Positions 34,162 through 44,536 of a DNA stretch of 64,000 bases are shown here, in pieces. Below the pieces are notes generated by a model. The model saw only the letters and a list, made by a program, of their open reading frames with translations, was not told the origin of the DNA and made no database searches. The DNA is from Paenibacillus swuensis (lineage in GTDB: Bacteria > Bacillota > Bacilli > Paenibacillales > DY6). Numbering within the stretch: position 1 is the stretch's first letter; the number at the start of each line of letters is the position of its first letter. Where the stretch lies: positions 2,498,501 to 2,562,500 of the forward strand of contig NZ_CP011388.1 in assembly GCF_001644605.1 (NCBI RefSeq). Reading direction: 5' to 3'. Made by a program: the position numbers and the translations under genes.

Positions 34162-35415
34162 ATGGTGAACGAGGCACAAAACGCGAACGCAGCGGCCGTA
34201 CAGGCGGTTCAGGAGGTGCGGCCGGCAGAAGGATCTTCTTTGTTCCCGACGTATGCCCGCTATCCGATCGCTTTGGTGAAAGGCGAAGGGAGCTGGCTGT
34301 GGGACGATCAAGGGAAGAAGTACCTCGACTTTATGTGCGGTTTGGCGGTCACTAACCTGGGCCATGCGCCGAAATCGGTTAAGGCGAAACTCCAAGAACA
34401 GCTGGACCAGTTGTGGCATGTGTCAAACCTATTCCACATCCCGAACCAAGAGAAACTTGCCGGCTTGCTGACGTCTAATTCCTGCGCGGATGCGGTATTC
34501 CTCTGCAACAGCGGCGCCGAGGCGAATGAAGCCGCTATCAAGCTGGCCCGCCGTTATAACAGCAAGGTGCTGTGCAACGTGAAATACGAAGTAATTACCT
34601 TCGAACGTTCCTTCCACGGCCGGACACTGGCTACGTTAACGGCGACGGGTCAAGAGAAAGTAAAAGAAGGCTTTCATCCTTTGCCGCAAGGGTTTGTCAG
34701 TGTGCCGCTCGGCGATCTGGATGCGTTGAAGGATGCGATAACCGAACATACAGGCGCGATTATGCTCGAGCTCATTCAAGCGGAAGGCGGAGTCTACCCG
34801 GTGGACGTCGAATTTGTCAAAGCCGTGCGCGAGCTGTGTGATGAGCGGGGGATTCTGTTGATTTTTGACGAAATCCAGACCGGTATGGGCCGCACAGGGA
34901 AGTTGTTCGCCTACGAGCACTACGGCGTGGAGCCGGACATCTTCACCCTAGCCAAAGGCCTCGGCAGCGGATTTCCGATTGGCGCGATGCTGGCCAAAGC
35001 GAAGCTGCGCGAAGCGTTCTCCGCGGGCAGCCACGGCTCCACGTTCGGAGGCGGGCCCTTGGCGACAGCGGCTGCAATCGCAACGGTGGAGACGATGCTG
35101 GAAGAGCATGTCGCGGAGCAGGCCGCGGCAACCGGCGCCTACATGATTGAGCGTCTCCGCACAGAGCTTGCCGGCAACAGCTTCGTGATAGAGGTCCGCG
35201 GACAGGGCATGATTATCGCGATTGAGTGTGCCGAGCCCGTGGCAAAGCTGGTGGAAGAGGGGCAGCGCCAAGGACTGCTGTTCGTGACCGCGGGTCCGAA
35301 CGTGATCAGGCTGCTGCCAAACCTGCTGCTTACACGTGAAGAAGCAGATCAGGGGATCACGATTCTTAGCTCTATTTTGACCAGTACAAATGCAGCTGCG
35401 GCTGTTCAACCATAA
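34162..35415 (+). CDS. argD: Acetylornithine aminotransferase
   Basis: The 417-residue class III PLP aminotransferase has NSGAEANEAAIKLAR, FDEIQTGMGRTGKLFAYEH and the PLP-lysine motif LAKGLGSGFPIGA. It converts N-acetylglutamate semialdehyde to N-acetylornithine. The C terminus (TNAAAAVQP) is slightly extended. It precedes argF by 16 bp. Confidence 0.96.
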   Translation: MVNEAQNANAAAVQAVQEVRPAEGSSLFPTYARYPIALVKGEGSWLWDDQGKKYLDFMCGLAVTNLGHAPKSVKAKLQEQLDQLWHVSNLFHIPNQEKLAGLLTSNSCADAVFLCNSGAEANEAAIKLARRYNSKVLCNVKYEVITFERSFHGRTLATLTATGQEKVKEGFHPLPQGFVSVPLGDLDALKDAITEHTGAIMLELIQAEGGVYPVDVEFVKAVRELCDERGILLIFDEIQTGMGRTGKLFAYEHYGVEPDIFTLAKGLGSGFPIGAMLAKAKLREAFSAGSHGSTFGGGPLATAAAIATVETMLEEHVAEQAAATGAYMIERLRTELAGNSFVIEVRGQGMIIAIECAEPVAKLVEEGQRQGLLFVTAGPNVIRLLPNLLLTREEADQGITILSSILTSTNAAAAVQP

Positions 35416-35431
35416 GAAGGGGGCGGTTCAT

Positions 35432-36397
35432 ATGATGTCGATTCAAGAGGCAACGGCGGATGAAGTCGGGTTGAATTTGAAAGGGAGAGATTTTCTTGCG
35501 CTGGTGGATTACACGCCGGAAGAGCTTCGGTATCTGATCGATTCTGCGATTGAAATTAAACGCAAACATAAAGCCGGAGAAGTGTATCAACCGTTGAGAG
35601 GGAAAACACTCGGCATGATTTTTGAGAAATCATCGACGCGTACGCGGGTTTCTTTTGAAGTGGGCATGTATCAGCTCGGGGGTCAGGCGCTCTTCCTCAG
35701 CAAAAACGACATTCAGCTCAACCGCGGCGAAACGGTATGGGATACCGCTCAGACGTTGTCGCGTTACCTGGACGGCATTATGATCCGCACCTTTGCCCAT
35801 CGGAATGTGGTGGAACTCGCGCGCGGCGCTACGGTCCCTGTCATTAACGGACTAACGGATTTATCCCATCCATGTCAGGCGTTGGCTGATTATCAGACGG
35901 TTTTGGAGCACAAAGGCCGTTTGGAGGGGCTTAAGATCGCTTTTGTAGGTGACGGCAATAATATGGTGCATTCGTTGATGGTAGGGGCGAGCAAGCTGGG
36001 CATGCATTTCGCTTTGGCGACACCGGAGGGGTATGACGCGGATCCTGAAGTGGTGCAGTTGGCCCGTGAGAACGCGTCGTTGACAGGCAGCCGGCTGTCG
36101 TTCACCCGCGATGCTCAGGAGGCGATAGCCGATGCGGATATCGTGTACACGGATGTGTGGGCGAGCATGGGGCAGGAGGAAGAGCAGAAGGTGCGGGTAA
36201 AGGCGTTCCGTAACTTCCAGGTGAAAGAGGATTTGGTGAAATACGCGAAGAAAGATTATCTGTTCATGCATTGTTTGCCGGCGCACCGCGGGGAAGAAGT
36301 GAGCGAAGGGGTCATTGACGGACCGAATTCCATTATCTTCGACCAGGCGGAGAATCGTCTGCACGCGCAGAAAGCCATCATGGCCGCAACAATGTAA
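35432..36397 (+). CDS. argF: Ornithine carbamoyltransferase
   Basis: The 321-residue protein has the carbamoyl-phosphate motif SSTRTRVSFE, HPCQALADYQT, DGNNMVHS and the ornithine/catalytic motif MHCLPAHRG, all OTCase hallmarks. The frame opens at 35390 within argD, but the ATG at 35432 behind AAGAAGGGGG is used; a second ATG follows directly. It makes citrulline. Confidence 0.97.
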   Translation: MMSIQEATADEVGLNLKGRDFLALVDYTPEELRYLIDSAIEIKRKHKAGEVYQPLRGKTLGMIFEKSSTRTRVSFEVGMYQLGGQALFLSKNDIQLNRGETVWDTAQTLSRYLDGIMIRTFAHRNVVELARGATVPVINGLTDLSHPCQALADYQTVLEHKGRLEGLKIAFVGDGNNMVHSLMVGASKLGMHFALATPEGYDADPEVVQLARENASLTGSRLSFTRDAQEAIADADIVYTDVWASMGQEEEQKVRVKAFRNFQVKEDLVKYAKKDYLFMHCLPAHRGEEVSEGVIDGPNSIIFDQAENRLHAQKAIMAATM

Positions 36398-36427
36398 TGG
36401 ATTAACACGAAAAGGAGCTGCACATTC

Positions 36428-37699
36428 ATGCCCAAAAACAAAATCGTTCTCGCCTACTCAGGCGGTTTGGATACATCGGTTATTTTGAAATGGTTGAAAG
36501 AGACCTACGATGCGGAAATTATAGCGTTCACGGCGGATATCGGGCAAAAGGAAGAGCTCGACGGTCTCGAGGAGAAAGCGCTCAGCACCGGGGCTTCGAA
36601 AGTATACATTGATGATCTGCGCGAGGAATTCGCTCGTGATTTCATCTACCCGATGTTCCAGTCGGGCGCTTTATATGAAGGGCAATATTTGCTCGGCACG
36701 TCTATCGCGCGTCCGCTGATTGCCAAGCGTATGGTCGACATTGCCCGCGCGGAGGGCGCCATTGCGATTGCCCATGGCGCAACAGGGAAGGGCAACGATC
36801 AGGTGCGCTTCGAGTTGACGGCGGCGGCATTGGCGCCGGAGTTGGAAGTTATCGCGCCATGGCGGCTGGAGGCGTTCCGCGAGGAATTCCCGGGACGCGC
36901 GGAGATGATCGCTTATGCGGAGAAGCACGGCATTCCGGTGCAGGCTTCCGCATCAAAGCCTTATTCGATGGACCGCAACCTGCTGCATATCTCTTTCGAG
37001 AGCGGCATGCTGGAGGATCCTTGGTTTGACGCCAGCCACACGGACAACGAAGAGATGTACGTGCTTAGCGTTTCGCCGGAGCGGGCGCCGGATGAGGCGG
37101 AATATATCGAGCTGGAATTCAGCGCTGGCGATTGCGTCGCTGTGAATGGCGTTGAGATGGATCCACTAGGCGTGATGGAGAAGCTGAATGAACTCGGCGG
37201 CAAGCACGGGGTGGGCCGCGTGGATATGGTGGAGAACCGCTTCGTCGGCATGAAGAGCCGCGGCGTATACGAAACCCCGGGCGGCACCATCTTGTTCGCC
37301 GCGCACCGCCGCATGGAGTCGCTGACGATGGACCGCGAAGTGATGAGCTTACGCGATTCACTGATTACGCGTTACAGCACGCTCGTGTACAACGGGTTCT
37401 GGTTCGCGCCGGAGCGTCTGGCGCTGCAGGCGCTGGTGACGGAAAGCCAGAAGAATGTGACCGGAACGGTGCGCATCAAGCTGTACAAAGGCAACGTCAT
37501 CGCAGCCGGCGTCAAGAGCCCCGTTAGCTTGTACAATCCGGAGATTGCGACGATGGAAGCGGACGCGACACAAGCTTACAATCAATCCGACGCGGCAGGA
37601 TTTATCCGTTTGAACGCTTTAAGGCTTAAGGTGTCCTCCGGTGTCGAGCAGAATGACAAAGGCAAGGACAAGGACAAAGTGCTGCAAGCCCAAAACTAA
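36428..37699 (+). CDS. argG: Argininosuccinate synthase
   Basis: The 423-residue protein starts [22 protein letters not shown] with the PP-loop ATP site (YSGGLDTS) and contains [14 protein letters not shown]. It joins citrulline and aspartate. The last 15-20 residues ([17 protein letters not shown]) are a lysine/aspartate-rich tail beyond the usual end. Confidence 0.98.
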   Translation: MPKNKIVLAYSGGLDTSVILKWLKETYDAEIIAFTADIGQKEELDGLEEKALSTGASKVYIDDLREEFARDFIYPMFQSGALYEGQYLLGTSIARPLIAKRMVDIARAEGAIAIAHGATGKGNDQVRFELTAAALAPELEVIAPWRLEAFREEFPGRAEMIAYAEKHGIPVQASASKPYSMDRNLLHISFESGMLEDPWFDASHTDNEEMYVLSVSPERAPDEAEYIELEFSAGDCVAVNGVEMDPLGVMEKLNELGGKHGVGRVDMVENRFVGMKSRGVYETPGGTILFAAHRRMESLTMDREVMSLRDSLITRYSTLVYNGFWFAPERLALQALVTESQKNVTGTVRIKLYKGNVIAAGVKSPVSLYNPEIATMEADATQAYNQSDAAGFIRLNALRLKVSSGVEQNDKGKDKDKVLQAQN

Positions 37700-37707
37700 T
37701 CGATTCA

Positions 37708-37737
37708 GGCGGCCTGAAGCGGGCCGCCTTTACATTT
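37708..37737 (+). terminator. Weak terminator or attenuator between argG and argH
   Basis: GGCGGCC (37708-37714) pairs with GGCCGCC (37722-37728), followed by TTTACATTT. The interrupted T tract suggests partial readthrough into argH. Confidence 0.6.
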
Positions 37738-37779
37738 GCAGGACAGATCAGGTGGATTTTCGGAAGGAGCGGAATTGGA

Positions 37780-39204
37780 ATGAGCAAGTTATGGGGCGGC
37801 CGTTTTACAAAGCAGACGAACAAGCTGGTGGAAGAGTATACCGCATCGATTCTGTTTGACAAGGCTTTGGCCGAAGAGGACATTCAGGGTAGTCTGGCGC
37901 ATGTGAAGATGCTGGGGAAATGCGGGATCCTGCCTGAAGCAGACGTGGAGAAGATTCGTGACGGGTTGCTGAAGGTGCTGCAACGCATTCGCCGCGGCGA
38001 AGCGGAGTTCTCGGTGGCGGATGAGGACATTCATATGAACATTGAGAAGCAGCTGATTGACGAGATCGGACCTGTGGGCGGGAAATTACATACGGGACGC
38101 AGCCGGAACGATCAGGTGGCCACGGACATGCATCTGTATTTGCGCCGCCATGTGGTGGAGTTTGTGGGCTTGCTGACTTCGTTGCAGGAGGCGTTGATTG
38201 AACAGGCGAAGAACAATCTGGATACGATTGTGCCGGGATACACGCATTTGCAGAGGGCGCAGCCGATTCTGTTCGCGCATCATTTGCTGGCGTATGTGTC
38301 GATGTTTCAGAGGGATATCGAGCGATTGCAGGACAGCTACAAGCGGATTAATATGCTGCCCTTAGGCGCGGGTGCCTTAGCCGGAACCACGTTCCCGATT
38401 GACCGTCACTTCGTTGCGTCGGAGTTGGGCTTCGACCGGGTGTACGACAATTCCCTGGATGCGGTGAGCGACCGTGACTTTATTGTGGAATTTCTGGCGG
38501 GCGCTTCGTTGATTATGACGCATCTGTCCCGTTTTTGTGAGGAGCTCGTGCTGTGGTCTTCGACGGAATTCGCTTTTGTGGAGCTGGATGACGCGTTCTG
38601 TACAGGGAGCTCGATAATGCCGCAGAAGAAAAATCCGGACGTGGCCGAACTGGTTCGTGGCAAAACAGGGCGCGTATACGGCAATTTAGTAGGCTTGCTG
38701 ACCGTGCTTAAAGCGTTGCCGCTTGCTTACAACAAGGACATGCAAGAGGATAAAGAAGGCATGTTCGACACCGTTCGCACGTTGCAGGGGGCGTTGCAGC
38801 TGTTCGCGCCGATGGTAGCGTCGATGAAGGTGAACCGCGACCGGATGCGCCAGGCGGTGAATAATGATTTCTCCAATGCGACGGATATCGCGGATTATCT
38901 GGTGGGCAAAGGCTTGCCGTTCCGCCAGGCGCATGAGGTTATCGGCAAAACGGTGCTGTATTGCATCGGCGAAGGAAAGTATCTGCTGGACCTGAAGCTG
39001 GAGGAGTTCTTGCAGTTCTCGGAGTTGTTTGACGCGAAAATTTATGAGGTGTTGCAGCCGGAGCACGTGGTCAATGCGCGCAACGTCTTCGGAGGCACCG
39101 CGGCGCCGCAGGTGCAGGCGGCCATCGGCCGTGCGGAAGAGGCTAACGCATCTGCGATCGCATGGGTGCAGGAGTATGAGGCGAAGACGGCTTTGAAGGT
39201 GTAA
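37780..39204 (+). CDS. argH: Argininosuccinate lyase
   Basis: The 474-residue protein has the fumarase/aspartase-superfamily signature [12 protein letters not shown] with the catalytic serine, plus [13 protein letters not shown] and [14 protein letters not shown]. It splits argininosuccinate into arginine and fumarate, the last pathway step. It is 80 bp downstream of argG with GGAAGGAGCGG upstream. Confidence 0.98.
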   Translation: MSKLWGGRFTKQTNKLVEEYTASILFDKALAEEDIQGSLAHVKMLGKCGILPEADVEKIRDGLLKVLQRIRRGEAEFSVADEDIHMNIEKQLIDEIGPVGGKLHTGRSRNDQVATDMHLYLRRHVVEFVGLLTSLQEALIEQAKNNLDTIVPGYTHLQRAQPILFAHHLLAYVSMFQRDIERLQDSYKRINMLPLGAGALAGTTFPIDRHFVASELGFDRVYDNSLDAVSDRDFIVEFLAGASLIMTHLSRFCEELVLWSSTEFAFVELDDAFCTGSSIMPQKKNPDVAELVRGKTGRVYGNLVGLLTVLKALPLAYNKDMQEDKEGMFDTVRTLQGALQLFAPMVASMKVNRDRMRQAVNNDFSNATDIADYLVGKGLPFRQAHEVIGKTVLYCIGEGKYLLDLKLEEFLQFSELFDAKIYEVLQPEHVVNARNVFGGTAAPQVQAAIGRAEEANASAIAWVQEYEAKTALKV

Positions 39205-39217
39205 CGGGAATAAAGTA

Positions 39218-39251
39218 AGCCGAACTCATGGACTGAGTTCGGCTTGTTTTA
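39218..39251 (+). terminator. arg operon terminator
   Basis: AGCCGAACTCA (39218-39228), loop TGGAC and TGAGTTCGGCT (39234-39244) form a perfect 11-bp stem followed by TGTTTTAT. Confidence 0.93.
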
Positions 39252-39267
39252 TGTTACCGGCGAAATA

Positions 39268-39800
39268 GGCGCGATATTGCTACAAATGGTGGTTGTCGCG
39301 GACACACTCGGTGTTGTTGATGGAAATTGTAGCGAAAACGCTACAAATGACCCTAGATTGGTCGGTGGACAACGAAATTGGCGCGGTATCGCTACAAATG
39401 GTGGTTGCCGTTGACACATTTGGTGATGTTGGTGGAATTAGTAGCGGGAACGCTACTAATAATCCTAGATTGGTCGGTGGACACACGAATTGGCGCGATT
39501 TCGCTACAAATGGTGGTTACCGCGGACACACTCGGTGTTGTTGGTGGAATTAGTAGCGGGAACGCTACTAATGATCCTAGATTGGTCGGTGGACAACGAA
39601 ATTGGCGCGATATCGCTACAAATGGTGGTTATCGCGGACACACTCGGTGTTGTTGGTGGAATTAGTAGCGGGAACGCTACTAATGATCCAAGATTGGTCG
39701 GTGGACACACGAATTGGCGCGATATCGCTGCAAATGATGGTTGTCGGGGACACATTTGGTGATGTCGGTGGTTATTGTATCGAAAACGCTACAAATGCCG
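39268..39800. repeat. 112-bp tandem repeat (minisatellite), about 4.75 copies, each with hairpins
   Basis: Units start with GGCGCG at 39268, 39380, 39492, 39604 and 39716, exactly 112 bp apart; the last ends near 39800. Each unit contains a GCGATATCGC-like palindrome followed by TACAAATG and a stem-loop. In units 2-4 it is ATTAGTAGCG-GGAA-CGCTACTAAT (10-bp stem). In unit 1 it is TTGTAGCG-AAAA-CGCTACAA; unit 5 has the same with one mismatch. Because 112 is not a multiple of three, similar peptides appear in all three frames, so the array is not coding. It fills the gap between the arg terminator and the 3' end of the VanW gene. Confidence 0.93.
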
Positions 39801-39816
39801 CTGTCACCTACCACAC

Positions 39817-41319
39817 CTACCAAGCCACAGCTACGCCGTCTTCGATGACGTCAGGCTCCTTGCGCGGCTCCGCCGGATTAGGCAACGGCGTGTTACCCGT
39901 GTTCGCGGCGACCAATGCGGGCTGAGCTTTATAGGTATCCTTGGAAATCCGTTCAGATGAGACAATCCGCCCGTTCATTTTCTTATAGCGATACGTCTCA
40001 ACGACATATCCCTCTTTCCCCTTTTGCAGCACCTGCTCTGAGCCAATCGGCAAGGAGGTGTTTCGCACATATTTCACTTTCGGCGCCAGCGTCTTCACGG
40101 TTTTGGACACGATATCGTAGCTGACCCCCTCCGGCATGGAGCCGAACAGCTTGGCCACCACCCGGCCGTCCTCCAGATAGGTGCGAATTACGAGATGATG
40201 ACCGGTCGTGTTTTTGAACTTAAAGTTGATATATCCCCCGGCATAGGTCGCGTCCTGCCCGAGTGTCGCGTAACTGACCGGCAACGAATGGTTTCGCCGC
40301 TCCACAATCTCGAGCCCCAGGCGCAGCGCCGCCGCATACAGCGTGCTCGAAACCTGGCAGATCCCGCCACCGACGCCCGGCACCATCTTGCCGTTCAAAA
40401 TCACGGGCGCCGCCCTGAACCCGAAGTTCTTCTCCGCCGCTTTAATAACCCGCGCGTAGTCGAACACGGCGCCCGGCGCCAGCTCCATGTCGTACATCTG
40501 CTGCGCAGCCGCCGACATGTTGTGCTCCCGGCCCGCGCCCTTCGAGCGGATCGGCGTCGAGAACGCCGATACCAAGCCTCGCACCCCGCGGGCCTGGAGC
40601 TTAGCCAGCGTTAACGGCGGTTCCACCCGCCGTAACGCCAGCTCTTGCCGCAGGGGCGGCGCCGGCTGCACCGCCGCCCACAGCGGCCCCGGCAGGCGCG
40701 CCGTCAGCGCCTGCGCCAGCTTCGCCGTATCCACGCGGTACCCCGCGCGATGCGGCTTGTACACCACGCGGTCGCCGGCGGTTATGCGCCGCTCGGCGTC
40801 CGCGGGCTGCGTGCGCTGCAGCGGGGCCCACGCTGCATCCACGGTGCGCTGCAGCGCGGCGGTATCCACGCGCGCCGTCAGCGTAAGCTCGCGCTCGAAG
40901 CGCCAGCGCGCGCGGGCCCGCGACCAAGCGGTGCCCTGGAACAGCGGCGCCAGCTCCGCCTCAATCTCCTGCGCGTTCCACCGCACGCCCAATTGGCGAA
41001 GCGTGAACGTCACGCCCGGCCGGACAGGCTCCGCCAGCCCCAACTCCTGCGCCGCATCCGCAATCTTTTGACCGCCGCTTACATATACCGTCTGCTTGTC
41101 CAATGCATCCAACCTAGAAGCCAACGCCTTCTGGAAAGCAGGATATCGCATCTTCCCGGGCAGCCAGCCCGAAACATTCACACCGTCCGGAAGCCTGCCG
41201 TTGACGCCATATCCGTAAACCGCCATGACGAGCAGCACGAAAATACCCGTGAATACGGCTATCATTTTGACCATCCAATGGCTAGTAAACGTCTTTGTAA
41301 CCTTCTCCAACTCTCTCAC
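39817..41319 (-). CDS. VanW family membrane-anchored protein with G5-like domain
   Basis: The 500-residue protein has one N-terminal membrane segment (about 18-37, VKMIAVFTGIFVLLVMAVYGYGV), a YoaR-type peptidoglycan-binding-like region (about 45-250, very GC-rich and Ala/Arg-rich in part) and a VanW domain (about 265-400: FSTPIRSKGAGREHNM, PGVGGGICQVSSTLY, ERRNHSLPVSYA). A G5-like domain follows (about 410-470). VanW proteins are envelope-associated; the biochemical role is unknown. The start is GTG at 41319; an in-frame ATG lies 16 codons later. It converges on the 112-bp repeat. Confidence 0.85.
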   Translation of the reverse strand: MRELEKVTKTFTSHWMVKMIAVFTGIFVLLVMAVYGYGVNGRLPDGVNVSGWLPGKMRYPAFQKALASRLDALDKQTVYVSGGQKIADAAQELGLAEPVRPGVTFTLRQLGVRWNAQEIEAELAPLFQGTAWSRARARWRFERELTLTARVDTAALQRTVDAAWAPLQRTQPADAERRITAGDRVVYKPHRAGYRVDTAKLAQALTARLPGPLWAAVQPAPPLRQELALRRVEPPLTLAKLQARGVRGLVSAFSTPIRSKGAGREHNMSAAAQQMYDMELAPGAVFDYARVIKAAEKNFGFRAAPVILNGKMVPGVGGGICQVSSTLYAAALRLGLEIVERRNHSLPVSYATLGQDATYAGGYINFKFKNTTGHHLVIRTYLEDGRVVAKLFGSMPEGVSYDIVSKTVKTLAPKVKYVRNTSLPIGSEQVLQKGKEGYVVETYRYKKMNGRIVSSERISKDTYKAQPALVAANTGNTPLPNPAEPRKEPDVIEDGVAVAW

Positions 41320-41421
41320 CCCGTCATTTCACCGTTCGGTTGATTTCAACTCTCTCTATCAGTGTATGCGCCTCTTTTTGAAATTTTCATCCGATTTTAA
41401 TGTCGGTTGCGGTCGGAAGCG

Positions 41422-41430
41422 TGCTATAAT
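41422..41430 (+). promoter_or_regulatory. Extended -10 promoter of ftsE
   Basis: TGCTATAAT is a perfect extended -10 element (TGnTATAAT). No good -35 lies at the usual distance, which extended -10 promoters tolerate. The leader to ftsE is about 90 nt. Confidence 0.6.
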
Positions 41431-41525
41431 TTAATAATGTGGTGAAAAAAGGTAGAAAATTAAAGGATTTAACCGCTTACTGTCGAATATCTTCAAGCGC
41501 AATTACGATTCAGGATGTGATAGAG

Positions 41526-42212
41526 TTGATAGAAATGCAGGATGTCTGGAAGAATTATCCGGATGGTACCCCTGCTCTGCGGGGCATTAACGTCAAGATT
41601 GATAAGAATGAATTTGTGTATATCGTAGGGCCTTCCGGAGCCGGAAAGTCAACGTTCATGAAACTTATATATCGGGAAGAAAAGCCGACCAAAGGTCAGA
41701 TTTCAGTCAACGGGTTCAACCTTGGCAAGCTCAAACAACGCAAAATCCCTTACATACGCCGCAATATCGGTGTGATTTTTCAAGATTTTCGACTGCTGCC
41801 GAAGCTCACGGTTTACGAAAACATCGCCTTCGCCATGGAAGTCATCGAAGCGCCGAAACGCTTGATTCGCAAGCGAACGTTCGAAGTGCTTGAACTGGTT
41901 AACCTCAAGAATAAGGCGGGAAATCTTCCGGCCCAGCTGTCAGGCGGCGAGCAGCAACGCGTTTCCATCGCCCGCGCGATTGTGAATAATCCATCGGTCA
42001 TTGTGGCGGACGAGCCTACCGGAAACCTGGACCCCGAAACATCATGGGGCATTATGCGGTTGTTGGAGGAGATTAACTTCCGCGGCACAACCATACTGAT
42101 GGCTACGCACAACAAAGAGATCGTGAACACCATGCGCAAGCGTGTCATCGCCATCGAGAGCGGTACCATCGCGCGGGATGAGATTCGGGGTGAATACGGC
42201 TATGAAGATTAG
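41526..42212 (+). CDS. ftsE: Cell-division ABC ATPase FtsE
   Basis: The protein has Walker A (GPSGAGKST), the FtsE-specific REEKPTKG, the Q-loop region [17 protein letters not shown], signature QLSGGEQQR and Walker B ([13 protein letters not shown]). FtsEX senses division or growth signals and activates wall hydrolases; the next gene but one is such a hydrolase. The frame is open from 41439. A TTG at 41526 (11 bases after AGGA) gives [14 protein letters not shown], aligning with B. subtilis FtsE and the same length of 228 residues, so it is preferred. Confidence 0.96.
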   Translation: MIEMQDVWKNYPDGTPALRGINVKIDKNEFVYIVGPSGAGKSTFMKLIYREEKPTKGQISVNGFNLGKLKQRKIPYIRRNIGVIFQDFRLLPKLTVYENIAFAMEVIEAPKRLIRKRTFEVLELVNLKNKAGNLPAQLSGGEQQRVSIARAIVNNPSVIVADEPTGNLDPETSWGIMRLLEEINFRGTTILMATHNKEIVNTMRKRVIAIESGTIARDEIRGEYGYED

Positions 42213-43119
42213 CACCGGATTTCGTCACCTGCGGGAAGGCACCCGCAACATTGTGCGCAACGGTTGGATGTCGTTCGCCTCGATCAGTTCCATCTCCATT
42301 TCGCTGTTTATTCTGGGTGTGTTCCTGATCCTGACCTTGAATGTGAATTCGATGGCGGATCAGATTGAGAGCGATGTGGAGGTTCGCGTCTATCTCGCGC
42401 TGGGCCTGAAGCAGGACAAGATTAACGAACTGAAAACGCAGATTGAAGGGATCCCGGATGTCAGTACGGTTGCTTTTGTTTCCAAAGAAGAAGGAATCAA
42501 GCAACTGATCGACAAGCTCGGCGATGACAATAAAGAAGTTCTGAAAGGCTTCGAAGGGGAGAACAACCCGTTGCCTGATTCGTTCACGGTGAAGGTTGTC
42601 GAACCGACTCGTGTAGCCGAGGCCGCCGCCCAGATTGAAACGCTGGGTGTGAATGACCCGACCAAACCGATTACCAAAGTGAATTACGGTAAAGGGGCCG
42701 TCGAAGTGCTGTTTAAAGTAACCAACGCGATCCGTAATGTAGGATTAATTATCGTCGGGGGGCTTGCGCTGACCGCGATGTTTCTCATTGCCAACACGAT
42801 TAAACTCACTATTTTGGCCAGACGCAGGGAAATCGGCATCATGAAACTCGTGGGAGCTACCAACAGCTTTATCCGGTGGCCCTTCTTTATTGAAGGCGCG
42901 CTGCTCGGCGTCATTGGTTCGATTATCCCGATTTCGATCTTATTCTATGGCTATTATGAACTCATTTCTTATTCGAGGATTGAACTGGGCATTCTCATGA
43001 TTCAGCTGATTCCGGTGGAGGAATTAATGCGCAAAGTCGGCTTGCTGTTGCTGGGTTTAGGCACGGTTATCGGAATATGGGGAAGTACACTGTCGATTAG
43101 AAAATTCTTGAAAGTATAA
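42202..43119 (+). CDS. ftsX: Cell-division membrane protein FtsX
   Basis: The 305-residue protein has an N-terminal cytoplasmic helix, one membrane segment (FASISSISISLFILGVFLILTL), an extracellular domain and three C-terminal segments (VGLIIVGGLALTAMFLIANTI, FFIEGALLGVIGSIIPISILF, VGLLLLGLGTVIGIWGSTL), the FtsX topology. The ATG at 42202 overlaps the ftsE end by 11 bp; the longer upstream frame is inside ftsE and is not used. It transmits FtsE ATP hydrolysis to the extracellular hydrolase. Confidence 0.96.
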   Translation: MKISTGFRHLREGTRNIVRNGWMSFASISSISISLFILGVFLILTLNVNSMADQIESDVEVRVYLALGLKQDKINELKTQIEGIPDVSTVAFVSKEEGIKQLIDKLGDDNKEVLKGFEGENNPLPDSFTVKVVEPTRVAEAAAQIETLGVNDPTKPITKVNYGKGAVEVLFKVTNAIRNVGLIIVGGLALTAMFLIANTIKLTILARRREIGIMKLVGATNSFIRWPFFIEGALLGVIGSIIPISILFYGYYELISYSRIELGILMIQLIPVEELMRKVGLLLLGLGTVIGIWGSTLSIRKFLKV

Positions 43120-43158
43120 AGCAAGCAACGCTTAAAACCATGCAAGGAGGAAACTTTT

Positions 43159-44439
43159 TTGAAGAAGATGTTTCTGCCTCTGGTCCTGACAGCAGGACTG
43201 CTGGCGCCTATCGCGTTGCCGGCCCAAGGGTTGGCGGTATCGGAATTGGAGAAAGTGAATCAACAGCTGAGAGAGGTCAAGAAGCAGCAGGAATATGCGG
43301 CTTGGCACGCGCGGCAGGCTGAGAAAACGATGGCCGATGTACAGTACAAGAAGAAGCTGACTAAAGATAATCTGGTTCATTTAATGGGTGAAATTGATAA
43401 AGTCGGCAGCGTAATGAGCAATTATGATAATCAAATTATCGACCGTTCGACCAAGTTACAGAAGGCGGGGAAAGACCTGCAAAGCGCGGTGGACCGGGTT
43501 AAAGAGCGCGACAGCTTACTGAAGGACCGCATCCGGCTGATGTACACGAACGGGTCGGTTTCTTATCTGGATGTGTTGTTCAGCGCAACGAGTTTTTCGG
43601 ATTTTCTGGACCGGTATGACGCCTTAAAGTCGATTGTTCAGAAGGACAAGGAAATACTGGCGGACAACAAGAAAGATCAGGCCTCGATTACGAAGCAAAA
43701 GAAGTCCATTGAAGGCCAATTAGTTGAAGTTAAACAGCTGTACGCCAAGATGGAAAGTCAGAAGATCAGCCTTGTTTCCAAGGAGCGGGAGAAAGAGGTT
43801 CTGATCGCGAACCTGAGCGCGCAAGAGGACCATCTCGAGGAAATCGGCGAGGAAGCGGAAGCGGAATTAATGACTTTGGCACGCAAAAAGTCGGGCTTAA
43901 ACCGCCAGGTCGACGCGATTAAGGAAGAGCAAGCCCGCAAGGAACGGGAAGAGCGGGCGCGGAAGCTGAAAGCGGCGCAGGCGAAGAAGAAAAAGAAGAA
44001 GAAGAGCAGCTCATACAGTGTTGCTTCCAGTTCTCTCGGGGGCGGAACGCTGGGGATTCCGATCGACGGGCCGCGAATTACTTCCGGCTTCGGATATCGT
44101 ACGCATCCGGTAACGGGGGAGCGCGAATCCTTCCACAAAGGGACGGATTTCGGCGCGCCGGCGGGAACCGATATTTACGCTGCGGAAGACGGTCAGGTCA
44201 TTGTCGCTCAATGGTCCAGCGGTTACGGCAACTGTGTAATCATTGATCATGGCGGCGGGATGTGGACACTGTACGGACATATTCGTAACGGCGGCATTAA
44301 AGTGGAAGAGGGACAGAACGTGAAGCGCGGCCAGAAAATTGCCGAAGTCGGATCGACGGGCCGTTCCACCGGGAACCATCTGCATTTTGAAGTGCGCATT
44401 AATGAAGAGCCCGTAAATCCCATGAATTATTTGAATTAG
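43159..44439 (+). CDS. Secreted M23 peptidoglycan endopeptidase with coiled coil (FtsEX-linked)
   Basis: The 426-residue protein has a signal peptide (about 1-26), long coiled coils (about 28-110 and 165-280) ending in a Lys/Arg-rich stretch, and a LytM/M23 domain (about 325-420). The domain has the zinc-site motifs FHKGTDFGAP and HLHFEV. This EnvC/CwlO-like layout and position directly after ftsEX indicate that FtsEX controls it, as FtsEX controls CwlO in B. subtilis. Note that B. subtilis CwlO is an NlpC/P60 enzyme, so the catalytic domain differs. The start is TTG behind AAGGAGG. Confidence 0.92.
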   Translation: MKKMFLPLVLTAGLLAPIALPAQGLAVSELEKVNQQLREVKKQQEYAAWHARQAEKTMADVQYKKKLTKDNLVHLMGEIDKVGSVMSNYDNQIIDRSTKLQKAGKDLQSAVDRVKERDSLLKDRIRLMYTNGSVSYLDVLFSATSFSDFLDRYDALKSIVQKDKEILADNKKDQASITKQKKSIEGQLVEVKQLYAKMESQKISLVSKEREKEVLIANLSAQEDHLEEIGEEAEAELMTLARKKSGLNRQVDAIKEEQARKEREERARKLKAAQAKKKKKKKSSSYSVASSSLGGGTLGIPIDGPRITSGFGYRTHPVTGERESFHKGTDFGAPAGTDIYAAEDGQVIVAQWSSGYGNCVIIDHGGGMWTLYGHIRNGGIKVEEGQNVKRGQKIAEVGSTGRSTGNHLHFEVRINEEPVNPMNYLN

Positions 44440-44536
44440 CTTCAGACCACCCCAATCTTGTATAATAATCAGTACAAGCGTGCATATACTAAACGTATGA
44501 CAAAGGTTGGAAATAAAAGGTGGTGTCTTTCGGAAG

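Noticed and set aside
39268..39800. CRISPR array
   Set aside because: The 112-bp units are contiguous with no unique spacers, and no cas genes are near.
39293..39925. Several overlapping 60-107-codon frames encoding similar peptides (SVDxxIGAISLQMVV...)
   Set aside because: They arise because the 112-bp repeat is read in each of the three frames in turn; no ribosome sites and no coding constraint.
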